From positions 1-56,890 of the forward strand of contig JAZQUY010000011.1 of assembly GCA_045631525.1 (NCBI GenBank): a stretch of DNA of 56,890 nucleotides, written 5' to 3'. This DNA comes from SIG440 sp045631525. Its GTDB lineage: Bacteria; Bacillota; Clostridia; Monoglobales; Monoglobaceae. The position numbers and the translations under genes were made by a program. The notes under the pieces were generated by a model, which was given only the letters and a program-made list of their open reading frames with translations, was not told the DNA's origin and ran no database searches. This document shows, piece by piece, positions 1 through 8,324 of the stretch (position 1 is the stretch's first letter; each line of letters starts with the position of its first letter).

Positions 1-93
1 TTTCGCCTGATTTCCTCCGTCGCAACCGGTAAACGCAACTGTCATTCCAGCAAGCATTGCAAGTGCAAGAATCAAACTAATAACTTTTTTCAT
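1..93 (-). CDS. Lipoprotein, N-terminal fragment (runs off left edge)
   Basis: Only the first 31 codons are inside the window. They begin MKKVISLILALAML, a positively charged start and hydrophobic core, and reach a lipobox-like AFTGC near residues 20-24, followed by a Gly/Asn-rich linker. This is a signal peptidase II signal, so the mature protein would be a membrane-anchored lipoprotein. A GAGAGGT ribosome site lies just upstream of the ATG at 93. The gene follows the glycerol-3-phosphate operon by 67 bp on the same strand, so it may be its last gene. Many clostridial lipoproteins with such starts are ABC-transporter binding proteins, but the part that would show this is missing. Confidence 0.75.
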   Translation of the reverse strand, partial: MKKVISLILALAMLAGMTVAFTGCDGGNQAK

Positions 94-160
94 ACTTTCT
101 ACCTCTCTTTTTTTGAATTTGCAGATTTTGAGGCCATCTGCCTGCCATTTTTGTTAATAC

Positions 161-505
161 TTATTCACCTGTAGCTACTATATCAATACCTGTGCCCAAA
201 ATATCAGCAACAATACTATCACCGCGTTTGATAGGAAGCACTACTGTTATACCGCGAAGAACCTCCATACATTCAAGAACTTTATCCTTTGGCAGCGGTT
301 CTTTGCTTCTGCAAGGAATAAGTCTTCCCTCGTTTGATTTCACAGTCGAGGTGAGAATTCTTACGGGAGCCAAAAATTCTGCCTCACCGTATTTTTTTCC
401 ACGGGGACAAGTGTATCCCTCAATAGATTCTATTTCTTTTTCAGTTCCCACAACGTGCATAATGCAACCGGTGGGACAAACGGTACAAATTATCTCTTTT
501 TCCAT
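161..505 (-). CDS. DUF1667 protein, small Cys-rich partner of glycerol-3-phosphate dehydrogenase
   Basis: A 114-residue protein with two Cys pairs near the N-terminus (CTVCPTGC at 7-14; CPRGKK at 33-38), the hallmark of the DUF1667 family. In Firmicutes and Thermotogae this family usually follows a GlpA-like dehydrogenase and an FAD/NAD oxidoreductase, as here, and is thought to act as a redox or Fe-S partner in glycerol-3-phosphate oxidation. That role is from gene context, not from a solved mechanism. The ATG at 505 has AGGAGGG about 8 bases upstream. The gene starts 18 bp after the preceding gene, so the three are co-transcribed. Confidence 0.85.
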   Translation of the reverse strand: MEKEIICTVCPTGCIMHVVGTEKEIESIEGYTCPRGKKYGEAEFLAPVRILTSTVKSNEGRLIPCRSKEPLPKDKVLECMEVLRGITVVLPIKRGDSIVADILGTGIDIVATGE

Positions 506-523
506 TTTAATTTCCCTCCTATA

Positions 524-1765
524 TTACGCCTCGCATGATTCAATAACAATTTCACTGACGCCGTCAATATCAACCGTTACTTTTTCGATTTCACCAGGGT
601 TTACCTTTATTGCCTTTCGGCTGCACAAAACTTTGTCACCGTCTTTTGCAGCTATGACGCTTGCACCCTTTGGTGCCATAACGCGGAAATAAAAATCCAC
701 TTTTCCACCACCGCTGACAGCCTTTTGAGGACAAACATACCGCACATTTTCACCGGTTTTGACAACAATTTCTTCGCTGCAGTCAAGCTCACCCTTTGCA
801 AATTTTGCCGCAGACGCACCTGCAATAGCACTTTCAGTTGAAACATTGTCAACAAGGTCGTTTACGTGAACAACGTTTCCGCAGGCAAAAACAGACGGGA
901 TACTCGTTTGCATATACTGATTTACTACAGGGCCGTTTGTGATGGGGCTTATTTCAATCTCGGCTTTTCTCGTAAGCTCATTTTCAGGAATAAGTCCCAC
1001 AGAAAGAAGAAGCGTATCACATTCAAAGAACTGTTCACTGCCCTCAATAACTTTTTTAGTAGCCTCATCAACTTTTGAAACAACCACACCTTCAACGCGG
1101 TCATTTCCTTTTATATTTGTGATTGTATGTGAAAGCATAAGGGGAATGCCAAAATCGTCAAGACACTGAACCTTATTTCGAGTAAGACCCGCAAGGAAGT
1201 TATTAAGCTCAACCACAGCAACAACCTTTGCGCCCTCAAGTGTCATTCGTCTTGCCATGATCATTCCAATATCACCCGAGCCCAGAATAACAACCTTTTT
1301 GCCCACCATTTCGTTCTGGCGGTTCATAAGTCTTTGTGCAGAGCCTGCAGTATAAATTCCCGCAGGACGAGTGCCCGGAATCATAATGTTTGCACGTGTA
1401 CGCTCACGGCAACCCATGGCAAGAACTATACTTTTTGCATTCACGTTTGTGATGCCATGTTCTTTGTTCATACATACAACAGTATTTTCTTCTATTTCAA
1501 GAACCATGCTATTCATCAAAGTTTCAACGCCCAGTTCTTTCACTTCATCAACAAATCTTCCGTAATATTCAGGACCGGTAAGCTCTTCCTTGAAAAGTTT
1601 AAGTCCAAATCCGGGATGTATGCACTGCTGCAATATTCCTCCCAAAGTCTCGTCACGTTCAATAATGAGGACCTTTTCTGCCCCTTCTTTTTTTGCTGCT
1701 GCAGCTGCGGCAAGACCTGCAGGACCACCGCCTACTATGGCAACATCATATGATATTTCGTACAT
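524..1765 (-). CDS. FAD-dependent pyridine-nucleotide oxidoreductase, GlpB-like subunit
   Basis: A 413-residue flavoprotein. An FAD-binding Rossmann motif (VAIVGGGPAGLAA) lies at the N-terminus, a second dinucleotide motif (VVILGSGDIGM) in the middle, and a third FAD contact (VFACGNVVHVND) further on. Together these match the NADH-oxidase-like flavoprotein that accompanies clostridial GlpA and DUF1667. It probably passes electrons from glycerol-3-phosphate oxidation to an acceptor. I chose the ATG at 1765, not the longer reading from 1798, because AGGAGGCG sits about 9 bases upstream and the longer start would overlap the previous gene. The stop of the upstream gene overlaps this ribosome site, suggesting translational coupling. 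Confidence 0.85.
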   Translation of the reverse strand: MYEISYDVAIVGGGPAGLAAAAAAKKEGAEKVLIIERDETLGGILQQCIHPGFGLKLFKEELTGPEYYGRFVDEVKELGVETLMNSMVLEIEENTVVCMNKEHGITNVNAKSIVLAMGCRERTRANIMIPGTRPAGIYTAGSAQRLMNRQNEMVGKKVVILGSGDIGMIMARRMTLEGAKVVAVVELNNFLAGLTRNKVQCLDDFGIPLMLSHTITNIKGNDRVEGVVVSKVDEATKKVIEGSEQFFECDTLLLSVGLIPENELTRKAEIEISPITNGPVVNQYMQTSIPSVFACGNVVHVNDLVDNVSTESAIAGASAAKFAKGELDCSEEIVVKTGENVRYVCPQKAVSGGGKVDFYFRVMAPKGASVIAAKDGDKVLCSRKAIKVNPGEIEKVTVDIDGVSEIVIESCEA

Positions 1766-1779
1766 AATAAAACGCCTCC

Positions 1780-3216
1780 TTATTTCACCTTTCCGCAAAC
1801 CATATATGACTTTTCATTGTTCTTGCATATTTCCGATGTTTCACAACCCAGCTCTCTTGCCAGAATTTCAAGAACCTTTGGTCCGCAGAAACCACCCTGA
1901 CATCTTCCCATACCGGCACGAAGTCTGCGTTTTATTGCATCCACACTTCTTGCAGGAATCGGTGAATGAATAGCATCCACTATTTCGCCCTCGGTAATTG
2001 TCTCGCATCTGCATACAACATTTCCATAAAGCGGGTTTTCCTTTATGAGTTTATCCTGTTCCTCACGACTGAGTTCATGGAAACGGGAAATTCCCTTACG
2101 CTTTGATATGAAGTTCTCTTTCCATACCATCTCAAAGCCCATATTTTTGAGGAGCATAGCAACATAGCTTCCCACAGATATTGAGTTCGTAAGACCGGTT
2201 GAACGAACACCCGACAAATTCACATAACCGTACAAATCCTCGTATGTATCAATATGGAGTCCCTCAGGATTTCTGTTTGCACGAAGACCGGAATATTGTG
2301 TTATTGTGTCACCAAGACGAACATTTGGAATAAGCTTTGAAACATCTTCACGGATGCTGTCAAGACCTTCCTTTGTTGTTGACTTGTCATATTTGTCTGT
2401 CAAATCTTCAGCAGTGGGACCAACAAGCATATTGCCGTGTATTGTCGGGCACATAAGCTTTCCTTTTGTGAGCTTTGTTGGAATAGGCAAAACTATATGA
2501 TTAACCTTGCAGGAGGTATTCTTGTCGAGAATATAGAACTGACCCTTTCTTGGATTCACATAGTAATCATTTTTTCCAACCATAGCCGCCACATCATCAC
2601 AAAAAAGGCCCGCTGCATTTATAATATACTGTGCTTCGATATATCCGGCTGTTGTTTCAGCACCGCAAATTTTTCCGTTCTCGGTTTTTATGCCGGTAAC
2701 CTCAGTGGAAAGCAAAAACTTGGCTCCATTTGCAACCGCATTTTCAGCCATTGCAACAACGAACAAAAACGGGTCAATAATACTTTCACGAGGAATATAA
2801 AGTCCGCCCTTTACATCATTATTGAGCTCAGGTTCCATTTCCAGAAGCTGTTCACGGGTAAGGTACTCAACATCATAAACCTTATTCTTCATAGCCTTTT
2901 CCTTGATTTCAGGAAGCTTTGCAAACTGCTCATCAGTAATAGCAGGCAGAATTGCACCTATTCTTGAAAAAGGAATGTCAAGGTCCTCACAAAGCTTGTC
3001 ATAAGCCGGGTTTGCCGAAACCACCAGCTCAGACTCAAGACTGCCGGGGCTGGCATCATAACCTGTATGTATAATCGCGGAATTGCTCTTTGAACAATCT
3101 CCGCCCACATCCTCTCTTTTATCAACACAAATAACATCAATGTTGTATTTTGAAAGTTCACGTGTAATCGCGGTGCCCACAGCACCGGCACCGATTACCA
3201 AAACATCTGTCTTCAA
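1780..3216 (-). CDS. glpA: FAD-dependent glycerol-3-phosphate dehydrogenase (GlpA-like)
   Basis: A 478-residue protein of the DAO/GlpA family that would oxidise sn-glycerol-3-phosphate to dihydroxyacetone phosphate. It has an N-terminal FAD-binding motif (VLVIGAGAVGTAI at 5-17) and a C-terminal BFD-like [2Fe-2S] domain with Cys pairs (CRCETITEG and GRCQGGFCGP). The start codon is TTG at 3216, supported by AGGAGG about 9 bases upstream; no in-frame ATG lies nearby. It heads the operon glpA / flavoprotein / DUF1667 and is read from a strong promoter at 3250-3278. Some close relatives act on other 2-hydroxy acids, but the neighbouring glpK and DeoR-type regulator favour glycerol-3-phosphate. Confidence 0.85.
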   Translation of the reverse strand: MKTDVLVIGAGAVGTAITRELSKYNIDVICVDKREDVGGDCSKSNSAIIHTGYDASPGSLESELVVSANPAYDKLCEDLDIPFSRIGAILPAITDEQFAKLPEIKEKAMKNKVYDVEYLTREQLLEMEPELNNDVKGGLYIPRESIIDPFLFVVAMAENAVANGAKFLLSTEVTGIKTENGKICGAETTAGYIEAQYIINAAGLFCDDVAAMVGKNDYYVNPRKGQFYILDKNTSCKVNHIVLPIPTKLTKGKLMCPTIHGNMLVGPTAEDLTDKYDKSTTKEGLDSIREDVSKLIPNVRLGDTITQYSGLRANRNPEGLHIDTYEDLYGYVNLSGVRSTGLTNSISVGSYVAMLLKNMGFEMVWKENFISKRKGISRFHELSREEQDKLIKENPLYGNVVCRCETITEGEIVDAIHSPIPARSVDAIKRRLRAGMGRCQGGFCGPKVLEILARELGCETSEICKNNEKSYMVCGKVK

Positions 3217-3249
3217 AATAAATTCCTCCTAAACTATTCGAATATCAAA

Positions 3250-3278
3250 ATTATACAACATTTCTTGTCAAAAGTCAA
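3250..3278 (-). promoter_or_regulatory. Sigma-A promoter of the glpA operon
   Basis: On the minus strand TTGACT (3278-3273) is separated by exactly 17 bases from TATAAT (3255-3250), a near-consensus promoter about 30 bp upstream of the glpA start. Confidence 0.8.
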
Positions 3279-3295
3279 CACTTTTTTGGATAACA

Positions 3296-3324
3296 TTGAC
3301 ATATTTTTTGTTGGGTGGTATAAT
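3296..3324 (+). promoter_or_regulatory. Consensus sigma-A promoter of the DeoR-family regulator gene
   Basis: TTGACA (3296-3301), a 17-base spacer and TATAAT (3319-3324) form a perfect consensus promoter. It lies back to back with the glpA promoter, the two -35 boxes being 17 bases apart, so one bound repressor could control both directions. Confidence 0.85.
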
Positions 3325-3354
3325 AATAGTATGTTTTTCTAAGGGGAACAGATT

Positions 3355-4133
3355 ATGCTTACAAATGCACGACAAAAAGCGATTGAGCACATGGCAATAA
3401 AAGAAGGAGAAATCACCATCAGCAAGGCCGCAAAGGAGCTCGGTGTATCTATTGAAACCATAAGACGCGACATAAATGTGCTTTGCAAAGAAAATATACT
3501 TACAAAGGTTCACGGCGGCGCTATTCCAACGGTTTCTGTTCTGGCAGAAGCGAATTATCGTCAGCGAAAGGATTCCAACAGTAAAGTAAAACATCTTATT
3601 GGAAGGACTGCACAAAAGTTTATTTCCAGCAATCAGGTTGTTTCCTTTTCAACCGGAAGTACTGTCGAAGCCGTAGCGAGCAATGTACATAAAAAAACAT
3701 AAAGGTACTTACCAATTCTCTGCCAATATGTGAGATTTTAAGCGAGCTCGAGCATAGCGGCGATTTTGGCGGAAAGATTACCCTTTTTGGTGGGCTTTTA
3801 AATACAAAAGAGCATTTTTCCTTTGGGCCAAGTGTTTCCGACCAGATTTCAAACTACCATTCAGACGTTGTTTTTATTGGTGCCACGGGTATTTGCGAAA
3901 GCGGTCTTATGTGCACCGAACCCGAAGAGGGTTACAGCGCTGCAAAGATGACAGAATGTGCCTCTCAGGTTATTCTTGTGGCAGAAAGCCGAAAAATCGG
4001 CAAGCCATCAATATACCGCTTCGCAGGTCTTGATATTGTTGACAAAATAATAACTGACGACAAAAACCCTATAAGCGAAGAGATGATGAAGCTTTTTGAT
4101 GAAAACAACATCAAAGTTATCATTGCAAATTAA
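3355..4133 (+). pseudogene. DeoR/GlpR-family transcriptional regulator interrupted by a frameshift
   Basis: The first frame (3355-3702, 115 residues) has a DeoR-type helix-turn-helix (ISKAAKELGVSIETIRRD) and the start of the sugar-phosphate sensor domain, then stops at TAA 3700-3702. The sensor domain resumes in the -1 frame directly after an A7 run (3691-3697): one extra A would give a reading of HKKNIKVLTNSLPIC and continue to 4133, about 260 residues in all, the usual family length. The downstream part keeps sensor motifs such as GGLLNT and GATGI. AAGGGG lies 8 bases before the ATG. Its place between glpA and glpK suggests it represses glycerol genes and responds to glycerol-3-phosphate. 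It may be a pseudogene, a sequencing error, or a gene read by slippage. Confidence 0.8.
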
Positions 4134-4144
4134 CTTTTAACAAC

Positions 4145-4182
4145 AAAAAACAGTTCCTTAAAATTAAGGAACTGTTTTTTTT
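4145..4182. terminator. Bidirectional terminator between the DeoR regulator and glpK
   Basis: A perfect 10-bp stem (4151-4160 with 4165-4174, loop AAAT) is flanked by A6 on the left and T8 on the right, so it can end transcripts from either side. It sits between two convergent genes. Confidence 0.9.
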
Positions 4183-4183
4183 A

Positions 4184-5680
4184 TCATTTATCCGCCCAGT
4201 CTCTTGCCCTTTCGACTGCTCTGTGCCATTTATCCATAAGGAACATTCTTTCATCCTCGCCCATTTTGGGTTCATAGCATACGCTCGGGCGCCACAAAGA
4301 CGAAACTTCTTCAAGGGACGAAAATTCGCCCATTCCCAAGGCCGCAAGATATGCCGCCCCAAGGCCTGTTGTTTCGGTTATAGCCGGAAGTTCAACAGGA
4401 ATACCCAAAAGGTCTGCCTGAAACTGCATCAGGAACTTGCTTGCTGTACTTCCGCCATCGGCACGCATTGATTTTGTGGTTATTCCCGTGGTTTTTCCAA
4501 CTAAATCAAAAATATCTTTAACTTGATAGGCAATGGCCTCAAGTGTTGCACGGGCAATATGTGCATCTGTGCAACCTCCGGTTATGCCAATCATCATACC
4601 TCGCGCATAAGAATCCCAATATGGCGCTGCAAGACCGGTGAATGCCGGAACAAAATATACCCCTGCATTATCTTCAACCGACAATGCCATTTTGTCCGCC
4701 TCGGATGAATTTTTAATAATTTTGAGACCTCTCTGGAGCCATTTGACCGCCGCTCCTGAAATATAAATTCCGCCATCCAAAGCAAATGACCGTTGTTCCT
4801 TATGTACCAAAGCCAGTGTGGACAAAAGTCCGCAGTCGTTGCGCTGCAAAGTTTCGCCGGTGTTCATAAGCATAAAACAGCCCGTGCCATACGTGGTTTT
4901 CACTTCACCTTTTTTTATGCAGCCTTGACCCAGAAGTGCTGCCTGCTGGTCCACAATGCTGCCGGTAATCGGTACAGCCACGCCAAAAAACTCATCAGGG
5001 TCAGTCATACCAAACATCGTTGCATTCTCGCGGATTTCGGGTAAAATTTCTATCGGTATCTCAAGTAAATCAAGAATTTCCTTGTCCCAGGAAAGTTTTT
5101 CAATATTAAAAAGACAAGTTCTGCTTGCCGTAACACAGTCAGTAACAAATTCACGGCCGCCAGTTAGTTTCCATATAAACCACGTATCAAGAGACCCCGC
5201 AGCAAGACGATTACTTTTTATGAGTTCCTTTGCCTCAGGAACTTTTTCAAGAACCCATTTGATTTTTGTCGCACCGAAATATGCATCCAGTTTAAGTCCT
5301 GTCCGTGCATAGAAAATTTCTTCATACTTTTTATTCAATTCATCCACTTCTGCGGCTGTGCGTCTGTCTTGCCAGACAATAGCCGGGTATATGGGTTTTC
5401 CGGTTTTTTTGTCCCAAAGGATAATTGTCTCGCCCTGATTGTCAATGCCGATGCATTTTATTTCAGCGGCACTGGCACCAACATTCTGGAGCGCACGCTT
5501 CGCCGATTCAAGCAATGTCCCCAAAAGCTCCTCGCCATCATGCTCAACCATTCCGGGCTTGGGATAAAACTGTGTTACCTCCTGATACCCCGTTGATATA
5601 TGATTCCACTTTTCATCAAACAAAAGTGCCGCCGTCCCGGTTGTTCCCTGGTCCAAACCTAAAACATATTTCTTTGTCAT
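4184..5680 (-). CDS. glpK: Glycerol kinase
   Basis: A 498-residue FGGY-family kinase that makes sn-glycerol-3-phosphate from glycerol and ATP in the cytoplasm. The N-terminal phosphate-binding motif GLDQGTTGT, the glycerol-contact region (VWQDRRT), the ATPase motif TYGTGCFMLMNTG, and the C-terminal FGGY signature region (ADGGSTASKFLMQFQADLL) are all present, and the length matches the family. The ATG at 5680 has AGGAGG upstream. It is transcribed alone from its own promoter and faces the DeoR regulator, with a shared terminator between them. No glycerol facilitator gene is seen in the window. Confidence 0.95.
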   Translation of the reverse strand: MTKKYVLGLDQGTTGTAALLFDEKWNHISTGYQEVTQFYPKPGMVEHDGEELLGTLLESAKRALQNVGASAAEIKCIGIDNQGETIILWDKKTGKPIYPAIVWQDRRTAAEVDELNKKYEEIFYARTGLKLDAYFGATKIKWVLEKVPEAKELIKSNRLAAGSLDTWFIWKLTGGREFVTDCVTASRTCLFNIEKLSWDKEILDLLEIPIEILPEIRENATMFGMTDPDEFFGVAVPITGSIVDQQAALLGQGCIKKGEVKTTYGTGCFMLMNTGETLQRNDCGLLSTLALVHKEQRSFALDGGIYISGAAVKWLQRGLKIIKNSSEADKMALSVEDNAGVYFVPAFTGLAAPYWDSYARGMMIGITGGCTDAHIARATLEAIAYQVKDIFDLVGKTTGITTKSMRADGGSTASKFLMQFQADLLGIPVELPAITETTGLGAAYLAALGMGEFSSLEEVSSLWRPSVCYEPKMGEDERMFLMDKWHRAVERARDWADK

Positions 5681-5699
5681 GAAGTTGTCCTCCTATGGC

Positions 5700-5716
5700 A
5701 ATACAAAAACTGTATT
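5700..5716. promoter_or_regulatory. Inverted repeat in the glpK leader
   Basis: AATACA (5700-5705) and TGTATT (5711-5716) form a 6-bp inverted repeat with a 5-base spacer, between the glpK -10 box and its ribosome site. It could be an operator half-site pair or a leader hairpin; no copy was recognised at the glpA promoter. Confidence 0.35.
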
Positions 5717-5728
5717 TTGTAATTCATA

Positions 5729-5757
5729 ATTTTACCACAAAAACTAACAATAGTCAA
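5729..5757 (-). promoter_or_regulatory. Sigma-A promoter of glpK
   Basis: TTGACT (5757-5752), a 17-base spacer and TAAAAT (5734-5729) on the minus strand, about 50 bp upstream of the glpK start. The -35 box is identical to that of the glpA promoter. Confidence 0.75.
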
Positions 5758-5824
5758 CAAGAATATGTAGCATCAATTTTTCTTTCATTAAATTTGCTGT
5801 AACATCTATGGTGCAAATAAATAT

Positions 5825-5848
5825 CCACCCGCATAGCGGGTGGTTTTT
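5825..5848 (+). terminator. Strong GC-rich hairpin followed by a T run
   Basis: CCACCCGC (5825-5832) pairs perfectly with GCGGGTGG (5836-5843) across a 3-base loop, then T5. It looks like a rho-independent terminator on the plus strand, but no plus-strand gene ends here, so it may instead be one end of a mobile or dispersed repeat that continues to about 6134. Confidence 0.55.
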
Positions 5849-5985
5849 CATTTTTGGCATAGCCCTACCCACTACTGACGGTGCACAAGTGCGTTTTAAA
5901 ATTGGCCTGCCAGCCGTACAACTTTTACTTGCCACCCATAAATGGGTTTTATAGCGAACTTTTTGGCAAATCTTGCATGAAAAAA

Positions 5986-6134
5986 TAGGCTCCCTCGTGT
6001 AAAGGGAGCTGTCGAACGCAGAGAGACTGAGGGATTGTTTCTCTATTTTTATTTTTGGCATTATTTTAATTTAACTATTACAATCCCTCCGAGTTTGCTA
6101 CGCAAACCCACCTCCCTTTACACAAGGGAGGCTT
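5986..6134. repeat. MITE-like long imperfect palindrome
   Basis: A left arm (5987-6038) and a right arm (6078-6133) are imperfect reverse complements: both read AGNCTCCCT, GTGTAAAGGGAG and GAGGGATTGT in the same order when one is inverted. Each arm also contains its own small hairpin (CTCCCT with AGGGAG). There is no convincing coding frame. Palindromic elements of this general look are dispersed in many gut Clostridia genomes; copy number here cannot be judged from one window. A short, partial resemblance (CCCTC and GAGGG) lies at 19248-19268. Confidence 0.7.
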
Positions 6135-6255
6135 TACACATTAAAGCTTTCTGCCAAGTTTCTTATTTGCACTATACACTAACTTTATTTATGTTTCTGT
6201 TCATCGGATAACCCTTATTGAACCACTCAAAGCTTAGCGTGGTTTTCGTTATACA

Positions 6256-6288
6256 AGAAAAACAGCCGCTAAGATAGCGACTGTTTTT
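6256..6288 (-). terminator. Terminator of the 6405-8063 gene
   Basis: An AT-flanked stem-loop (AAAAACAG, CGCTA, loop, TAGCG, CTGTTTTT with one C/A mismatch) about 120 bp downstream of the stop codon. Nearly the same hairpin and following bases occur at 28045-28081, downstream of the paralogous gene 28188-29708. Confidence 0.7.
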
Positions 6289-6404
6289 CAAATGGGATAA
6301 AAAAGAATTATATTTCACACAAAACTTTGGGAGAAAGTTTTGACTGAAACTTTTTTCCGCGGACACTTTCATACAAAAGCATCCTTCAAAATTCAAATCT
6401 TATA

Positions 6405-8063
6405 TTACTGGATTGTAATGGGATTTGCAAGGATGGGCTTTCCGCCTGTCAAGCTGTTCCAAACAAAAATCTGTGTAGCAGCATTGCCTGCTGTAACAGC
6501 GAGGTCTGCCTCGTTTGTTGCACCATCAAGGTTTGCAAAGTCAACATCAACAAGTGCACCAGAATTGTCATAAGATGCCATAATAACTGTCTCGTTCACT
6601 TCAGGTGTGTCAATGAAGAGAACAGCACTGTCCTTATCATATGAACCTGAATATGCAACGTTATTTCTCACCTGAAGGTTATCAATACCCCAAGTAGTAG
6701 CATGCTCACCAACTGCAAAATCATTTACTCGGAAACCATAATATCCAAAACCTGTTTTGTTCCCGCCGGTGTGAGTTGCATCCTTGTAATAGCAATAGTC
6801 ATAAAGGTCTTTGTTGCCGGGACTATACTGATTATCTGCCAAATTCCAGCTATTGGTTAACTCCTGATATGTTGAGTCAGCTGCACCGCGAGCCTTTTTG
6901 TAAACCTTAAGAAGGCTGGCATCGTCTGTAAATGTTTTATTTGAAAAATCGCCAAGCTCAATTTTGTAGGTGTACCAATTTGCATCCTTGCCTACTATGC
7001 CCAAAGCAAATTTCTTTGTATTGTCTGAGTTTGTAGCATAAAATACAAGTGGTGAAGTTCCATCAATCCATTTAGCATCAAAGGTAATAGTAGAGTTGGG
7101 AACTATCAATCCTGTTGTGATATCAGCATAAACAGAAGTAGCTGTACCACCGGTCGTGCTACCGGGTTTAAGTGAGTCAGCATATGCGAGCACAGCATAA
7201 CCATTACCGCTGTCTTCACCGGCTTTTGTCACTTTTCCGTTAGCATCTGCCGACGCAAGTGTAACCGCACCATCAAAATCCTCTGTGTAGATAAGACCAT
7301 TTGTCACTGCATAGTTTGAACCAACTATAGCACCAGCATCTTTGGTCAACTTGATATTGTCAAAAGTTACACGGATAGTTTCACCACCAAATCCCGGGTC
7401 TCCGTTGAAGATTCTTGCACCAAGAGTGAAGTCATGATCTGCACTGTACCAAGCAGCCGCATGATTATGGGTGTCCACGTTATCACCGCCTGCAGCGGGA
7501 GTCCATGCTCTGTACTGCCACTTAGCGTCACTGCTTGTATAGGTTCCTGAACAGATTACGGATGTCCATTCGCTGTCGTCCTGGTCCTTAAACTGCATTG
7601 TGGTATATTCATTCCATACGGTTTTTGATTCATCAACAGTAATCTTAAATGAACGCGGAACCCCGGCTTTCATACCATACAACGGGAATGTAAAGCCATA
7701 ATTTGCTCCTCTGCTCGAAATAAAAATGCCATTAAACGCACCGGTTGTAGCCGTATAGTCCAGATTAAGCATTACGTCAAATTCAAGAGTGTAAGAAATG
7801 GCTCCTGTGGGAAGCACTGTTGTTGAAGTAAGACAAACGTTGGGACCTACAACACTTGAACCTTTTGCATCAGAGTTGGCAAAACCCATAGTCGATGGCA
7901 ATCCTGTTATGAAGTCGGTAGATGTGCCATCGTATGACTGATTGATAAGTGTTGCAGCACCGGTATAAGTAACTTCTCTTACAGGAACAAAAGCACTTGC
8001 AGGAACAACGAATACTGATGCAACCATCAATCCTACGAGCAAAATGCTCAAAAGTTTTTTCAT
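6405..8063 (-). CDS. Secreted protein with one WYTYKIE module and a C-terminal GGKPIL domain
   Basis: A 552-residue exported protein of unknown function. A signal peptide spans about residues 1-24 (cleavage after PASA). Residues 25-250 form a beta-rich, concanavalin-like region. Residues 255-470 hold a module found six times in this window (TNGLIYTEDF, SPLVFYA, WYTYKIELGDF, VYKKARGAADSTYQELT). Residues 471-552 form a small Ig-like domain ending FVWNSLTGGKPILANPI, shared with two neighbours. No catalytic motif is recognised, and a glycan- or surface-binding role is inferred only from the fold-like patterns. The ATG at 8063 has AGAAAGGA upstream. The gene has its own promoter and a 260-base leader. 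Confidence 0.85.
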   Translation of the reverse strand: MKKLLSILLVGLMVASVFVVPASAFVPVREVTYTGAATLINQSYDGTSTDFITGLPSTMGFANSDAKGSSVVGPNVCLTSTTVLPTGAISYTLEFDVMLNLDYTATTGAFNGIFISSRGANYGFTFPLYGMKAGVPRSFKITVDESKTVWNEYTTMQFKDQDDSEWTSVICSGTYTSSDAKWQYRAWTPAAGGDNVDTHNHAAAWYSADHDFTLGARIFNGDPGFGGETIRVTFDNIKLTKDAGAIVGSNYAVTNGLIYTEDFDGAVTLASADANGKVTKAGEDSGNGYAVLAYADSLKPGSTTGGTATSVYADITTGLIVPNSTITFDAKWIDGTSPLVFYATNSDNTKKFALGIVGKDANWYTYKIELGDFSNKTFTDDASLLKVYKKARGAADSTYQELTNSWNLADNQYSPGNKDLYDYCYYKDATHTGGNKTGFGYYGFRVNDFAVGEHATTWGIDNLQVRNNVAYSGSYDKDSAVLFIDTPEVNETVIMASYDNSGALVDVDFANLDGATNEADLAVTAGNAATQIFVWNSLTGGKPILANPITIQ

Positions 8064-8130
8064 AAATTTTCATCCTTTCTTAAATTTGGATTTTTGTTAT
8101 GTCGGACTTAAAAAGCAAATATTTATTAAA

Positions 8131-8174
8131 CCGCACTCCTTGCCGTGGGGATGTAACCATTCGGTTAAGCGGCA
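8131..8174 (-). ncRNA. Candidate structured 5' leader element of the 6405-8063 gene
   Basis: The leader can fold with an outer CCGC/GCGG helix (8131-8134 with 8169-8172) enclosing an AACC/GGTT hairpin (8155-8158 with 8163-8166). An alternative pairing uses GCCG (8142-8145) with CGGC (8170-8173). I do not recognise it as a known riboswitch class. Confidence 0.3.
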
Positions 8175-8324
8175 AAAAACACAGAAAATAAATCATATAG
8201 ACAAAATATAGGAAACCCAAAAACGGTGAAAAGCAACGCCAAAAGGTATCATAAAAAGTTGTTTAAATGTTTTTGGAAGAATGTCATCAAAACAACAATT
8301 TTTTCCACAAAACACAACATCGAA

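Noticed and set aside
192..692. Long open frame on the plus strand opposite the DUF1667 and flavoprotein genes
   Set aside because: It is a shadow of two well-supported minus-strand genes, has no ribosome site and no recognisable family.
5744..6061. 105-codon open frame on the minus strand in the glpK upstream island
   Set aside because: It spans a hairpin, half of a palindrome and the glpK promoter; composition and lack of a ribosome site argue it is not coding.
8131..8174. Cyclic-di-GMP-type riboswitch in the leader
   Set aside because: Only loose likeness (a GGTTAC stretch near a GC helix); the order of conserved elements does not match, so only a generic structured element is reported.
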